Source: Acidobacteriota bacterium
GTDB lineage: Bacteria; Acidobacteriota; Aminicenantia; Aminicenantales; Saccharicenantaceae
NCBI GenBank assembly: GCA_028749115.1
Contig: JAQURD010000006.1
Span: 20,008-84,007, forward strand
DNA length: 64,000 nt
Direction: 5' to 3'
The position numbers and the translations under genes were made by a program. This document shows, piece after piece, positions 1-8,197 of the stretch. The notes below the pieces were generated by a model. It did no database searches. It saw nothing but the letters and a program-made list of their open reading frames with translations, and was not told the DNA's origin. Each line of letters begins with the position of its first letter. Within the stretch, counting starts at the first letter, position 1.

Positions 1-222
1 GGGAAAGGAGTTAACTTACCACCATGACCATTCAAAGTTTTATAGTTAATTTATTTAAATTATGACGTTAGAGAGTAAGGAGTGTTGAGATTAATTAGTC
101 AAGGTTAAATTATGGAAGAAAGACAGGCTATTGTCTTTATTGTGGGAAGAGGATATATCAATATGAGAGAAGCCGGAAGGTTTAGCCACCACCTGTGATT
201 TTCAACCAGGTCTGTCTTTGAA

Positions 223-447
223 TTAACTGGCTAAAGGCAGAGCTACATAAAAGGCCACCCATTTCCCCGGTTCTGATTCAAACCAGATCCGTCCTTTGTG
301 GCTATCAACTATTTTTTTGCAGACATAAAGGCCAAGCCCCGAGCCTTTAACTCCTTCTGTCCCAGGCTGTTTTAGCCTTTCAAACTTCCGCAAGAGCCTC
401 TGGCTATCTTCTAGTCTGGCATATAAGCTTTGCCTTCTTTTTAAAGG
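223..447 (-). pseudogene. Histidine kinase C-terminal remnant
   Basis: Reading the minus strand gives about 75 open codons ending in TAA at 223-225. They contain the end of a histidine kinase ATPase domain: a G2-type box (GSGLGLYVCKKIV), then HKGRIWFESEPGK and a terminal FYVALP strand. In-frame stops lie upstream (448-450 and 478-480). The H-box, N-box and G1 box are absent, and no start codon with a ribosome binding site precedes the frame. It is therefore a 5'-truncated relic, not a gene. No receiver or sensor partner is visible nearby. Confidence 0.7.
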
Positions 448-513
448 TCAAGTCGACGAAAGCAGACAGGAATAAAATCAGACGGAACAGCCAGAAAGCA
501 GAGGTAATCGCCA

Positions 514-1053
514 TCAGATTTTCTTCCTTTCGAATTGGATTATGGCCGGCACATCCGGGCTAGCAGAAAAGAAAGTTTTATTAACCATCTGTTCTGTCAG
601 AGCCACCAGTTGCTCTGTGATCTTCTTGATGCCTGGCGTTAGCTCCTGGCCAAAGCCTGTAGTTTCAGGCACAATTCCCAGGAGAAAAACTTTTTTATCC
701 GCTTTTTCCAGCAGCCGGGCAGTTAACGTCAATGATAACTTATGAGTAGAAACAATCTCGCTGACTTCTTCCAACTCAGCCAGCGTCCCAAAGATGACTG
801 CTCCAGGAGGTGCTTCGAGGAGAACAGCATCAATAAAAACTATATTATCAACTTCTTTTTTTGATAGAGGAAAAGCATAATTTTCAGGGACATCTTCTAC
901 TGTCAACAAGTTCCCCGGCGGAAATAATGATTTCTGTCTTAATAATTCTATAAAATAAGGGCCAAAGCCGTCATCGCCGCGCAGTTTATTGCCGATGCCA
1001 ACCAGGCAGGTCTGGCCGCACAGGACTTGCTGGAGAAGCTCAAGTGCTTCCAT
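514..1053 (-). CDS. [NiFe] hydrogenase maturation protease, HycI type
   Basis: This 179-residue protein belongs to the HycI/HyaD/HoxW endopeptidases, which cut the C-terminal extension from hydrogenase large subunits after nickel insertion. Visible family marks are the N-terminal GIGNKLRGDDG loop with the nickel-sensing Asp, the central FIDAV strand, and STHKLSL supplying the conserved His. Its ATG directly abuts the TAA of the preceding decayed reading frame (TAAATG), as in an operon. The hydrogenase subunits it would have served are not beside it, only a broken diaphorase-like fragment. It could still serve another hydrogenase elsewhere. A separate HoxW-type protease sits in the hox operon. 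Confidence 0.85.
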   Translation of the reverse strand: MEALELLQQVLCGQTCLVGIGNKLRGDDGFGPYFIELLRQKSLFPPGNLLTVEDVPENYAFPLSKKEVDNIVFIDAVLLEAPPGAVIFGTLAELEEVSEIVSTHKLSLTLTARLLEKADKKVFLLGIVPETTGFGQELTPGIKKITEQLVALTEQMVNKTFFSASPDVPAIIQFERKKI

Positions 1054-1392
1054 TTAGGTTTGTTCTCCTAAGGTCTTGATTTGCTTGCAGGTATAAACTG
1101 GCCCATCCGCACAGACCAGAGTCTGGCCAATGGTGCTATGCAGACACTTGCCAATCCCGCATTTCATGTATCTTTCAAGGATTGAATAAATATTCTGTTT
1201 TTTTATTCCCTCCAATTTCAGTTCCTTGACAACCGTATTAAACATCATCAGCGAGCTACAGACAAAGGCCACTGTGTTTGTGGCTGGCAGCCCGAGTTTG
1301 GCCTCCAGATGATTGACAAAGCCAACTTCCACAAGCCCACCTAGTTCAAGCCGGTCAATGGTAAAATAAGCCTGAAAGTTTTCTGCATCCTG
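1054..1392 (-). pseudogene. Truncated hydrogenase gamma-type FAD/NAD reductase subunit
   Basis: The frame encodes the C-terminal part of a PyrK/sulfhydrogenase-gamma type electron transfer subunit: an NAD-binding end (NTVAFVCSSLMM, where the family has a CGPP-like motif) and then the [2Fe-2S] region (CGIGKCLHS...VCADGPVY). Family-like sequence continues upstream of the first possible start (GTG at 1332) to an in-frame TAG at 1393-1395. The FAD domain, roughly two thirds of a normal protein, is missing. The third cluster cysteine, normally in a CGHC-type motif, is Ser here. Truncation plus altered NAD and Fe-S motifs indicate a decaying gene. Confidence 0.7.
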
Positions 1393-1701
1393 CTATTCTT
1401 TTATGCTTTTCATCTACATCAGGTCTTAAGCCTTATGTCTTTTTCTCTCACATGATAAAACCAAAAATACTAGAAAAACCTAATTTTGTAAACTCTTGGA
1501 ACTCAAGCGTGAGATAAAGATGTTTAGGAGATACCTGGTATTATAAAGGGTCGAAATTCCTCCTAAAAATCTTTCTTTGATCATACCTTTGGGCAATTCA
1601 TCAATAGCCGACTTCAGTTTATCCAGTGAAACTTGAAGGCAATTAAAGGAAGAAGCCAGGAGAGAAGCATCTTCTAAGCAGTTAAAAAGAAAGATAAAAA
1701 T

Positions 1702-1779
1702 GGCGGGGCCGACGAGGCTCGAACTCGCGACCTCCGGCGTGACAGGCCGGCGTTCTAACCAGCTGAACTACGACCCCGC
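1702..1779 (-). tRNA. tRNA-Asp (GTC)
   Basis: The reverse complement folds as a cloverleaf. The acceptor GCGGGGT pairs with GCCCCGC; the anticodon stem CCGGC/GCCGG encloses the loop CTGTCAC with anticodon GTC; the T arm contains GAGTTCGAGCCTC. The genomic 3' end reads CCA next to the acceptor, but register suggests the CCA is not fully encoded. Confidence 0.93.
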
Positions 1780-1908
1780 TCAGGGTGAGTAAATTATAAA
1801 CAAAGACCCCTTAAGTTGCAAGCCGTCTTTTCCCCTTCTACAGCCCAATTTGCTCATTTTTGAATTTTACATTTTTAATTATAAAATTATGCAGCTAGAA
1901 CTAAAGCT

Positions 1909-2817
1909 TCAGGTTTTTTCAAAAGCCATCTTTTCCAGAGCGGCAATTCGCTCCGCAATCGGTGGATGGGTGCTGAACAGCTTATTAACCCGGCCTTTGA
2001 TGTTCTTCAGGGGGTTGACAATATAAAGATGCGCGGTTGCCTTGTTAGCCACTTTCAGGGACTCCGGGTCAGCCGCCAGTTTCTTCAAAGCTGAGGCCAG
2101 ACCGGCTGGATATCTGGTCAGCATGACTCCGTTAGCATCAGCCAGAAATTCTCGCCGCCGGGAAATAGCCAGTTGTATCAACTGAGCAATAAGAGGTGAC
2201 AGAATGGCCAGCACCAGGCCGATTACCAACAGAATGGCTCCAGCCTGGCCACCACTTTTCTCCCGATTTCTTCTTCGTCCGCCGCCCCACCAGAAGCTGC
2301 GTAGCATCCAGTCGGATAACAGAGCGACTATTCCGACCATGACCACAGCCACTGTCTGCAGCAGGACATCATAATTTTTGATATGAGACATCTCATGAGC
2401 AATAACTCCTTCGAGCTCAAGACGATCCATCTTCTGAAGCAGGCCGGTGGTAACACAAATGACTGAATGTTCAGGATTCCGGCCGGTAGCAAAAGCGTTA
2501 GGGGCAGTATCATTAATAATATAACACCGGGGAGCAGGCAGGCCGGCGGCTATAGCCAGCCCTTCTACGACATTATAGAGATAAGGGTACTCTTCTTTAC
2601 TTACCGGACGGGCCTGGCTGATGGCTAGAACAATTTTATCACTTGAATAATATCCCCCAACCGCCATAGCTACAGATATAATCAGGGCGAAAACGAATCC
2701 CCCTTTGCCCCAGCCGGTTACCTCTTCAAAAGCCCAGACAACCAGAAAAACAAAAGCGACAAAAAACAAGACCAGGAGAACAGACTTGATTTTATTAGCT
2801 GTTATCTGTTCATACAT
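1909..2817 (-). CDS. htpX: M48 family zinc metalloprotease, HtpX-like
   Basis: This 302-residue inner-membrane protease probably degrades misfolded membrane proteins, as HtpX does. Two hydrophobic segments lie near residues 12-30 and 40-56. The zinc motif HEMSH is at 141-145 and the third ligand region RREFLADANG follows two more hydrophobic stretches (about residues 154-172 and 193-218), with the Glu at 223. The length is normal for the family. It lies downstream of lemA on the same strand with a 66 bp gap, a pairing common in bacteria, so the two are probably co-transcribed. Confidence 0.92.
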   Translation of the reverse strand: MYEQITANKIKSVLLVLFFVAFVFLVVWAFEEVTGWGKGGFVFALIISVAMAVGGYYSSDKIVLAISQARPVSKEEYPYLYNVVEGLAIAAGLPAPRCYIINDTAPNAFATGRNPEHSVICVTTGLLQKMDRLELEGVIAHEMSHIKNYDVLLQTVAVVMVGIVALLSDWMLRSFWWGGGRRRNREKSGGQAGAILLVIGLVLAILSPLIAQLIQLAISRRREFLADANGVMLTRYPAGLASALKKLAADPESLKVANKATAHLYIVNPLKNIKGRVNKLFSTHPPIAERIAALEKMAFEKT

Positions 2818-2883
2818 GAATTAAGCTATCTTCATTCTATCTAAGTCTAATAAGAATCAGACCCAGGTGATTCTGGCTGATGT

Positions 2884-3438
2884 TTAAAATGAAACTTTAA
2901 CCGGGCCGCGAGCCTCTGGTTCTTCAATTTCAAAATACTCTTTGGGTTTAAAGCCGAACATGCTCGCGATGATATTAGAAGGGAAGACCTGCTGCTTCAT
3001 GTTGAATTTCATGACGGTATCATTGTAGAACTGCCGGGCATAAGCGATCTTGCCTTCCGTGCCAGCCAGCTCTTCCTGCAGCAGAAGGAAATTCTGGTTA
3101 GCTTTCAGTTCAGGATAATTTTCGACGACAGCAAACAATGATTTCAATGCACCGGTTAAGACGTTTTCCGCCGCCCCCTGCTCTTTAACCGTCTGAGCAT
3201 TAATGGCTCTAGCTCTGGCCTCAGTTACTTTTTCAAAGACTTCTCTTTCATGTTTGGCATAACCTTTCACCGTTTCTACCAGATTAGGTATCAGGTCATA
3301 CCTCCTCCTGAGTTGAACATCCACCTGAGCCCAGGCATTATCACAGCGGTTCCTCAACATAATCAGGCTATTGTAGATAGCAATACCCATGATAAGCAGG
3401 AATCCAATAATTATTAAAAGAATGATCACAGCACCCAT
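2884..3438 (-). CDS. lemA: LemA family membrane-anchored protein
   Basis: This 184-residue protein has one N-terminal membrane segment (about residues 3-25) followed by the LemA helical domain: [32 protein letters not shown], then the conserved ENYPELKAN and FYND motifs. LemA proteins are membrane-anchored helical bundles with an extracytoplasmic or periplasmic part; their biochemical role is poorly defined. The start is well placed behind an AAGGAG-type ribosome binding site. It leads a two-gene unit with the HtpX-like protease. Confidence 0.92.
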   Translation of the reverse strand: MGAVIILLIIIGFLLIMGIAIYNSLIMLRNRCDNAWAQVDVQLRRRYDLIPNLVETVKGYAKHEREVFEKVTEARARAINAQTVKEQGAAENVLTGALKSLFAVVENYPELKANQNFLLLQEELAGTEGKIAYARQFYNDTVMKFNMKQQVFPSNIIASMFGFKPKEYFEIEEPEARGPVKVSF

Positions 3439-3543
3439 TTATTTCTCCTTTCAGGCCTCATTTATTTATATAAAAGCCTTTTTTAAAAAAGGATATTAGC
3501 CTTGATCAAAAAAATCAAGCTTAAAGATAAAAGAAAAATTAAA

Positions 3544-3573
3544 TTGACTTGAATTCGCCTGTAATGTTATATT
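3544..3573 (+). promoter_or_regulatory. Sigma70-type promoter of citrate synthase
   Basis: TTGACT (3544-3549) and TATATT (3568-3573) are 18 bp apart, about 65 bp upstream of the citrate synthase ATG. The gene also has an AAGGAGG ribosome binding site at 3627-3633. Confidence 0.6.
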
Positions 3574-3640
3574 TTGGCTCTAATTACTTTAATAATTAAT
3601 AATATTTAATTCGCAATTTATACCCCAAGGAGGTATCTGA

Positions 3641-4963
3641 ATGTCTAATTTAAAAGAAAAGTTTGTTACCAAAATGATGCCCATGCGTGACAGGATTCAG
3701 AAGATCCTGAAGGAACATGGAGAGCTCAAAATTTCTGATGTAACCATTTCCCAGGCCTATGGTGGCATGAGGAGTGTGAAGGGTATGATATGGGAATGCT
3801 CTGCCCTCGACCCGAATGAAGGCATACGCTTCCGCGGTTACACCATACCCGAAGCCAGGGAAAAGCTGCCAAAAGCTCCTGGTAGCGAAGAGCCCCTGCC
3901 TGAAGGAATGTTCTATCTCCTGCTCACCGGAGATATCCCCACCTACCAGGAATGCCAGGAAATTACTGAAGAATGGAAAAAGAGAAGCGAACTGCCCAAA
4001 TATTTAATTGACGTGATGAAAGCTATACCAGCTGAGACTCACCCGATGACTCAATTCGCTATGGCTATTCTGCAGCTCCAGAAAGATTCGGTTTTTGCCG
4101 AAAGATACCGTCAGGGCATCCATAAACTCGACTACTGGGATCCAATGTACGAAGACACCATGAACATCCTGGCCAAATTACCAGCTATTGCCGCTTATAT
4201 TTACCGGCGCATCTACAAAGGCAACAAACACATTCCGGCTGATCCCAAACTGGATTGGGGTGCAAACTTCGCCCACATGCTGGGCATAACTGATGATCCC
4301 GCCTTTAAAGATTTAATGAGGCTTTATTTGGTTTTGCATTGTGATCACGAAGGGGGCAATGTCTCCGCCCATACCTGCCATCTGGTTGGTTCAGCTCTGT
4401 CAGATGCTTATTATTCCTTATCAGCTTCGATGGATGGATTGGCTGGACCTTTGCATGGCCTGGCTAACCAGGAAGTTCTGCGCTGGATTATGGAACTGAT
4501 GGAAAAACTTGGCAGCACTCCGACCAAAGACCAGATCAGTCAATATATTTGGGACACTCTCAATGCCGGTAAGGTTGTTCCTGGCTATGGACATGCTGTC
4601 CTCCGCAAAACAGATCCTAGATTTATGGCTCAGAGAGAATTTGCTCTTAAACATCTGCCAGATGATGAAATCTTTAAAGTCGTCAGCCAGGTCTTTGAAG
4701 TTGCTCCCGATATTCTGATGAAGCATGGAAAAGCCAAGAACCCCTGGCCGAATGTTGATGCTCATTCGGGTTGCTTGCTCTGGCACTACGGCGTAAAAGA
4801 GTATGATTTTTATACAGTCTTCTTCGGCGTATCGAGAGCCATGGGTGTTCTGGCTCAGCTTATCTGGGACAGAGGCCTTGGCCTACCAATTGAAAGGCCA
4901 AAGAGCATTACCACTGAATGGGTTGAGCAATTTATTGCTTCCCAGCAGGCACCTAAGGCCTGA
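3641..4963 (+). CDS. gltA: Citrate synthase (Si type, eukaryote-like long form)
   Basis: The enzyme condenses acetyl-CoA and oxaloacetate to citrate. The 440-residue protein carries the catalytic triad of the family: H272 in PLHGLANQEVL, H318 in PGYGHAVLRKTDPRF and D373 in NVDAHSG. It resembles the long mitochondrial-type citrate synthases (N-terminal GMRSVKGMIWE...RFRGYTIPE) more than the short bacterial GltA. The start is fixed by AAGGAGG at 3627-3633. The gene is monocistronic: its own promoter lies upstream and a strong hairpin terminator lies 27 bp after the stop. Confidence 0.95.
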   Translation: MSNLKEKFVTKMMPMRDRIQKILKEHGELKISDVTISQAYGGMRSVKGMIWECSALDPNEGIRFRGYTIPEAREKLPKAPGSEEPLPEGMFYLLLTGDIPTYQECQEITEEWKKRSELPKYLIDVMKAIPAETHPMTQFAMAILQLQKDSVFAERYRQGIHKLDYWDPMYEDTMNILAKLPAIAAYIYRRIYKGNKHIPADPKLDWGANFAHMLGITDDPAFKDLMRLYLVLHCDHEGGNVSAHTCHLVGSALSDAYYSLSASMDGLAGPLHGLANQEVLRWIMELMEKLGSTPTKDQISQYIWDTLNAGKVVPGYGHAVLRKTDPRFMAQREFALKHLPDDEIFKVVSQVFEVAPDILMKHGKAKNPWPNVDAHSGCLLWHYGVKEYDFYTVFFGVSRAMGVLAQLIWDRGLGLPIERPKSITTEWVEQFIASQQAPKA

Positions 4964-4990
4964 ACCTGTCCTTTTGAACTCACTGGTAAA

Positions 4991-5019
4991 GGGCTGCCCG
5001 GCCGGGCAGCCCTTTTTTT
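4991..5019 (+). terminator. Rho-independent terminator of citrate synthase
   Basis: GGGCTGCCCG and its exact complement CGGGCAGCCC (4991-5012) form a perfect GC-rich hairpin followed by a run of seven T. Confidence 0.93.
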
Positions 5020-5115
5020 ACCAATCTTTTTTATTAAACGAGAATCTTATCTGCCGTTTTTTAAATTATTTTTCTGGCAAAAATTAACTGGCTGACTGTC
5101 AGAGAGGATAATTGA

Positions 5116-5144
5116 TTGAATTTTACTGCGGGCTAAACTAAAAT
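5116..5144 (+). promoter_or_regulatory. Promoter of murA, apparently leaderless
   Basis: TTGAAT (5116-5121), a 17 bp spacer and TAAAAT (5139-5144) sit so that the ATG at 5151 is only 6 nt past the -10 box. Transcription would start at or next to the start codon. No Shine-Dalgarno sequence is visible before the ATG. Confidence 0.55.
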
Positions 5145-5150
5145 CGAAGC

Positions 5151-6455
5151 ATGGAAGCTCTGAGAATCTATACTGAAAAACCATATTGCCTGCAGGGTGA
5201 GGTAACAATCAGCGGGGCAAAGAACGCTGTCCTGCCAGCCATTACAGGCTGTCTGCTAACCGAAGACAAAATTGAACTAACTAATATCCCGCTGGTTAAA
5301 GATGTTCAGACCATGCTCACTCTGGTCAGTGAACTGGGCGCCACCTACCATCTTGATCAGGGCAAAAAAACCATCTGGCTTGAGACTAAAAAGATTAAAT
5401 CGGGCCAGGCCCCCTACAAGCTGGTGCGAGCTATGAGGGCCTCAATTCTTGTCCTTGGCCCCCTGCTGGCCAGATGGGGTAAAGCGCTGGTTGCCCTGCC
5501 CGGCGGTTGTGCCATCGGGACCAGACCGGTCGATCTGCACATTAGCGGCCTGCAGAAGCTTGGCGCCAATCTGAAAATTGAACATGGTTACATCATAGCT
5601 GAGGCGAAAAGGCTTAAAGGTGCTGAAATTGAATTCGAAAAAAAGACGGTAACCGGTACCGAAAATCTGATTATGGCTGCCTGCTTGGCCAGGGGAGAAA
5701 CCATCCTTAAAAATTGTGCACTTGAGCCAGAAGTCCTCAATCTGTGTGAACTTCTGGTCAGCATGGGAGCCAGAATAGACGGAATAGGAGAGGAAACTTT
5801 AAGAATCATGGGCCGAAGCCAGCTTGGCGGGGCCAAACACCGTATTATTCCTGACCGGATTGAAGCCGGCACTTTCCTGGTGGCTTCAGCCTTGACTCAC
5901 GGAGATTTAATCTTGAAGGAAGTTGAGCCGCAACATGTCGAAGCTATTATAGATAAACTGGCCATTGCCGGTAGTCACATTGAACAAGTTGACAGGAATA
6001 TTTTAAGAATCAGGGGCAGTGAGGACATTAAACCTCAAGATATAACTACCGCTCCTTACCCCGGTTTTCCTACTGATATGCAGGCTCAGTTTATGGTTTT
6101 GATGACTCAAGCTAACGGACGTTCAATTATTACTGAAACTATTTTTGACCGGCGCTTTGCTCATGCCAACGAGTTAATGCGTCTGGGAGCCAGCATTGAA
6201 ATAGAAGGAGATAAAGCCATCGTGAGAGGTAAGACTCCACTGTCCGGGGCGGAAGTCATGGCGACAGATCTTCGCGCTTCGGCCAGCCTGGTTATGGCCG
6301 GTTTGATTGCTACTGGCCAGACAACCATAAATGACATTGAGCATCTCGACCGGGGCTATGAAAAAATTGAAGAAAAACTTCGTCGCTTAGGAGTCAGAAT
6401 AGAACGTTTCATCAACAATAATAACAATAATAAGAAGGCGGAGGTAAATACATGA
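5151..6455 (+). CDS. murA: UDP-N-acetylglucosamine 1-carboxyvinyltransferase
   Basis: MurA transfers enolpyruvate from PEP to UDP-GlcNAc, the first committed step of peptidoglycan synthesis. The 434-residue protein has the SGAKNAVLPA substrate loop (21-30) and the PGGCAIGTRPVDLH loop with catalytic C120, the form inhibited by fosfomycin. DRIEAGTFLVA lies near residue 240. The C-terminus ends in an Asn-rich tail (about residues 423-428) encoded by an AAC/AAT repeat, which is not typical of the family. It is translationally coupled to the next gene (ATGA overlap at 6452-6455). Confidence 0.96.
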   Translation: MEALRIYTEKPYCLQGEVTISGAKNAVLPAITGCLLTEDKIELTNIPLVKDVQTMLTLVSELGATYHLDQGKKTIWLETKKIKSGQAPYKLVRAMRASILVLGPLLARWGKALVALPGGCAIGTRPVDLHISGLQKLGANLKIEHGYIIAEAKRLKGAEIEFEKKTVTGTENLIMAACLARGETILKNCALEPEVLNLCELLVSMGARIDGIGEETLRIMGRSQLGGAKHRIIPDRIEAGTFLVASALTHGDLILKEVEPQHVEAIIDKLAIAGSHIEQVDRNILRIRGSEDIKPQDITTAPYPGFPTDMQAQFMVLMTQANGRSIITETIFDRRFAHANELMRLGASIEIEGDKAIVRGKTPLSGAEVMATDLRASASLVMAGLIATGQTTINDIEHLDRGYEKIEEKLRRLGVRIERFINNNNNNKKAEVNT

Positions 6456-6796
6456 TCGATTGTCTTTTCTGCCGGATTATCAAAAATGAGATACCCGCCA
6501 AATCAATCTATGAAGATGAGAAAGTACTGGCTTTTGAGGACATCAACCCCCAGGCTCCAGTCCATACTATTATTATTCCAAAAAGGCATGTCACTTCACT
6601 GAAAGAAACAGAGACAGGTGATAAAGACCTGCTTGGTCATCTTCTTCTTGCCGCCAAGAAAATAGCTGAAGATAGAGGATTGGGAGAAAGCGGGTTCAGA
6701 CTGGTGATTAATACCGGGCCTGATTCTGGTCAGGAAGTATGTCATCTTCATGTTCACCTGCTTGGGGGCCGGAGGCTTGGCTGGCCGCCGGGTTGA
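6452..6796 (+). CDS. HIT family protein (HinT-like)
   Basis: This 114-residue histidine triad protein has the HxHxH motif (H98, H100, H102) near its C-terminus and the N-terminal C4xxC7 found in many HinT proteins. HinT enzymes hydrolyse nucleoside phosphoramidates such as adenosine-lysine adducts; the exact substrate here is unknown. Its ATG overlaps the murA stop. The length is normal for a single-domain HIT protein. Confidence 0.93.
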   Translation: MIDCLFCRIIKNEIPAKSIYEDEKVLAFEDINPQAPVHTIIIPKRHVTSLKETETGDKDLLGHLLLAAKKIAEDRGLGESGFRLVINTGPDSGQEVCHLHVHLLGGRRLGWPPG

Positions 6797-6840
6797 CCGC
6801 ACCTTCTGGCCTGAGGCCAACGTCTGAAAACCAGGCATAA

Positions 6841-6856
6841 TTCATAAATTTATGAA
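6841..6856 (+). repeat. Perfect 16 bp palindrome before the NYN gene
   Basis: TTCATAAATTTATGAA is a perfect inverted repeat ending 10 bp before the NYN-domain ATG. It could be an operator, an mRNA structure or chance in AT-rich DNA; no second copy was noticed nearby. Confidence 0.35.
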
Positions 6857-6866
6857 GAAAGAATAA

Positions 6867-7340
6867 ATGGCGTATCTGATCGATGGCAACAACCTGATGG
6901 GACAGGCCGATTCATATTTTAAATATGACCTCTCCAGCCGCAGTCAGACTATTGGACGTCTTCTCCTCTTCCAGAAGGCCACAAAATCAAGGGTCTTTCT
7001 GGTTTTTGATGGCCGGCCACCGGAAGATGGCCGCTTCCTTCAACTCAACCCTAAGTTTATTCTCTTGTTTCCTGAGCCAGGCCAATCGGCCGATGAATTG
7101 ATTGAAGAATTACTCAGCTTAAAAAAAGATCGCCGCTACTATCAGGTAGTCAGCTCCGACCGGGGAGTAAGAGAGATCGCCAGGGAAAAAGGTGTCAGGT
7201 CGATTACCTGTCAGGAATTTTTAAAAACTCTGAAAAAGGTTCTAAAAGACAACCGGGCTAGCCGGGAACTTGAGAAGCAAAGCAACGATTCGACACCACT
7301 TGAGATCTCACTCTGGACTGAGCTTTTTGGCCGAAAATGA
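6867..7340 (+). CDS. NYN domain protein (YacP-like PIN-fold nuclease)
   Basis: This 157-residue protein has the NYN/PIN core of YacP-type RNases: a first strand ending in the acidic DGNN motif (residues 6-9), the central VFLVFDG strand, and a late VVSSDRGVREIA segment giving the remaining acidic site. YacP (Rae1) of Bacillus is a ribosome-associated endoribonuclease; similar activity here is inference. It overlaps the next gene by 4 bp (ATGA). Confidence 0.8.
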   Translation: MAYLIDGNNLMGQADSYFKYDLSSRSQTIGRLLLFQKATKSRVFLVFDGRPPEDGRFLQLNPKFILLFPEPGQSADELIEELLSLKKDRRYYQVVSSDRGVREIAREKGVRSITCQEFLKTLKKVLKDNRASRELEKQSNDSTPLEISLWTELFGRK

Positions 7341-8197
7341 AAAGCTTTTCAATTATAGGAGCCGGGAAAGTCGGGGTGTCCCTGGGCCTGGCTCTGGTTA
7401 ATCGAGGTTATAACTTAAGATATCTTTCTGATTGCCAGTTAAATGTTGCCCGCCGGGCAAGAAAAATAATTAAGCAGGGGAAAGCCACAGATGATAACTG
7501 CCGGGCAGTGGAAGCAGCCGGGATAATTTTCATCTGTGTTCCGGACTCTTTAATAGCAACAGTCGCTGATGAGATTTCAGACTGCAGCTTGTGCGGCAAA
7601 TATATATTCCAAACAAGCGGTGCTGTTTCATCTAAGGTCCTTCTGTCTCTGGCCAGGAAGGGAGCTTACGTTGCTTCTTTACATCCGATTCAAACTTTTG
7701 CTACCTCTGGCTTTGATCCGGATATTTTCCGCGGTATTTTTTTTGGGCTGGAAGGAGACAGAAAAGCTGTTCAACTTGGCCAATTCCTGGCCAAAAAACT
7801 TCAGGCCAGAGTTATTTTAATATCTCCTGAAAACAAGGCTTTATATCATCTGGCCTGCTCGCTAGCTTCTAATTTTCTGGTAGTTCTTCTCTCAGAAGTT
7901 AAAGATCTTTTTCAAGCTCTCGGGCTGAAGGAAAAAGACTGTTTTGAGGTTATTTATCCTTTACTTAATAAAACTCTGAATAATGTCAAAGAACTTGGTA
8001 GCGAGCAGAGTTTAACTGGTCCGGTTTTGAGGGGTGATATAAACACGGTAAAAGAGCATTTGAAAGTTGTTTCTCAAAAGCCAAATCTTGAAAAGCTATA
8101 CCGCCTGCTGTCTCTTAAAGCTTTAAAGCTGGCTGAAAACAGAGGACTGGAGAAAGAAAAGGTTAAAGCATTGAGGCATTTGCTGGGACAAAAATAA
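7337..8197 (+). CDS. Rossmann-like/DUF2520 oxidoreductase-like protein
   Basis: This 286-residue protein begins with a dinucleotide-binding GAGKVG motif (8-13), then an IIFICVPDSLI strand and SLHPIQTFA, the hallmark of the Rossmann-DUF2520 two-domain family related to 6-phosphogluconate and pyrroline-5-carboxylate dehydrogenases. The helical C-terminal half is the DUF2520 domain. In many genomes this family lies near pantothenate genes; here it follows the NYN gene with an ATGA overlap. Its last 35 bp overlap the convergent murB gene. The substrate is unknown. Confidence 0.82.
   Translation: MKSFSIIGAGKVGVSLGLALVNRGYNLRYLSDCQLNVARRARKIIKQGKATDDNCRAVEAAGIIFICVPDSLIATVADEISDCSLCGKYIFQTSGAVSSKVLLSLARKGAYVASLHPIQTFATSGFDPDIFRGIFFGLEGDRKAVQLGQFLAKKLQARVILISPENKALYHLACSLASNFLVVLLSEVKDLFQALGLKEKDCFEVIYPLLNKTLNNVKELGSEQSLTGPVLRGDINTVKEHLKVVSQKPNLEKLYRLLSLKALKLAENRGLEKEKVKALRHLLGQK

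Noticed and set aside
1478-1700. Minus-strand open stretch of about 70 codons (DKLKSAIDELPKGMIKERF...) before tRNA-Asp
   Set aside because: No start codon or ribosome binding site, it runs into the tRNA, and no family is recognisable.
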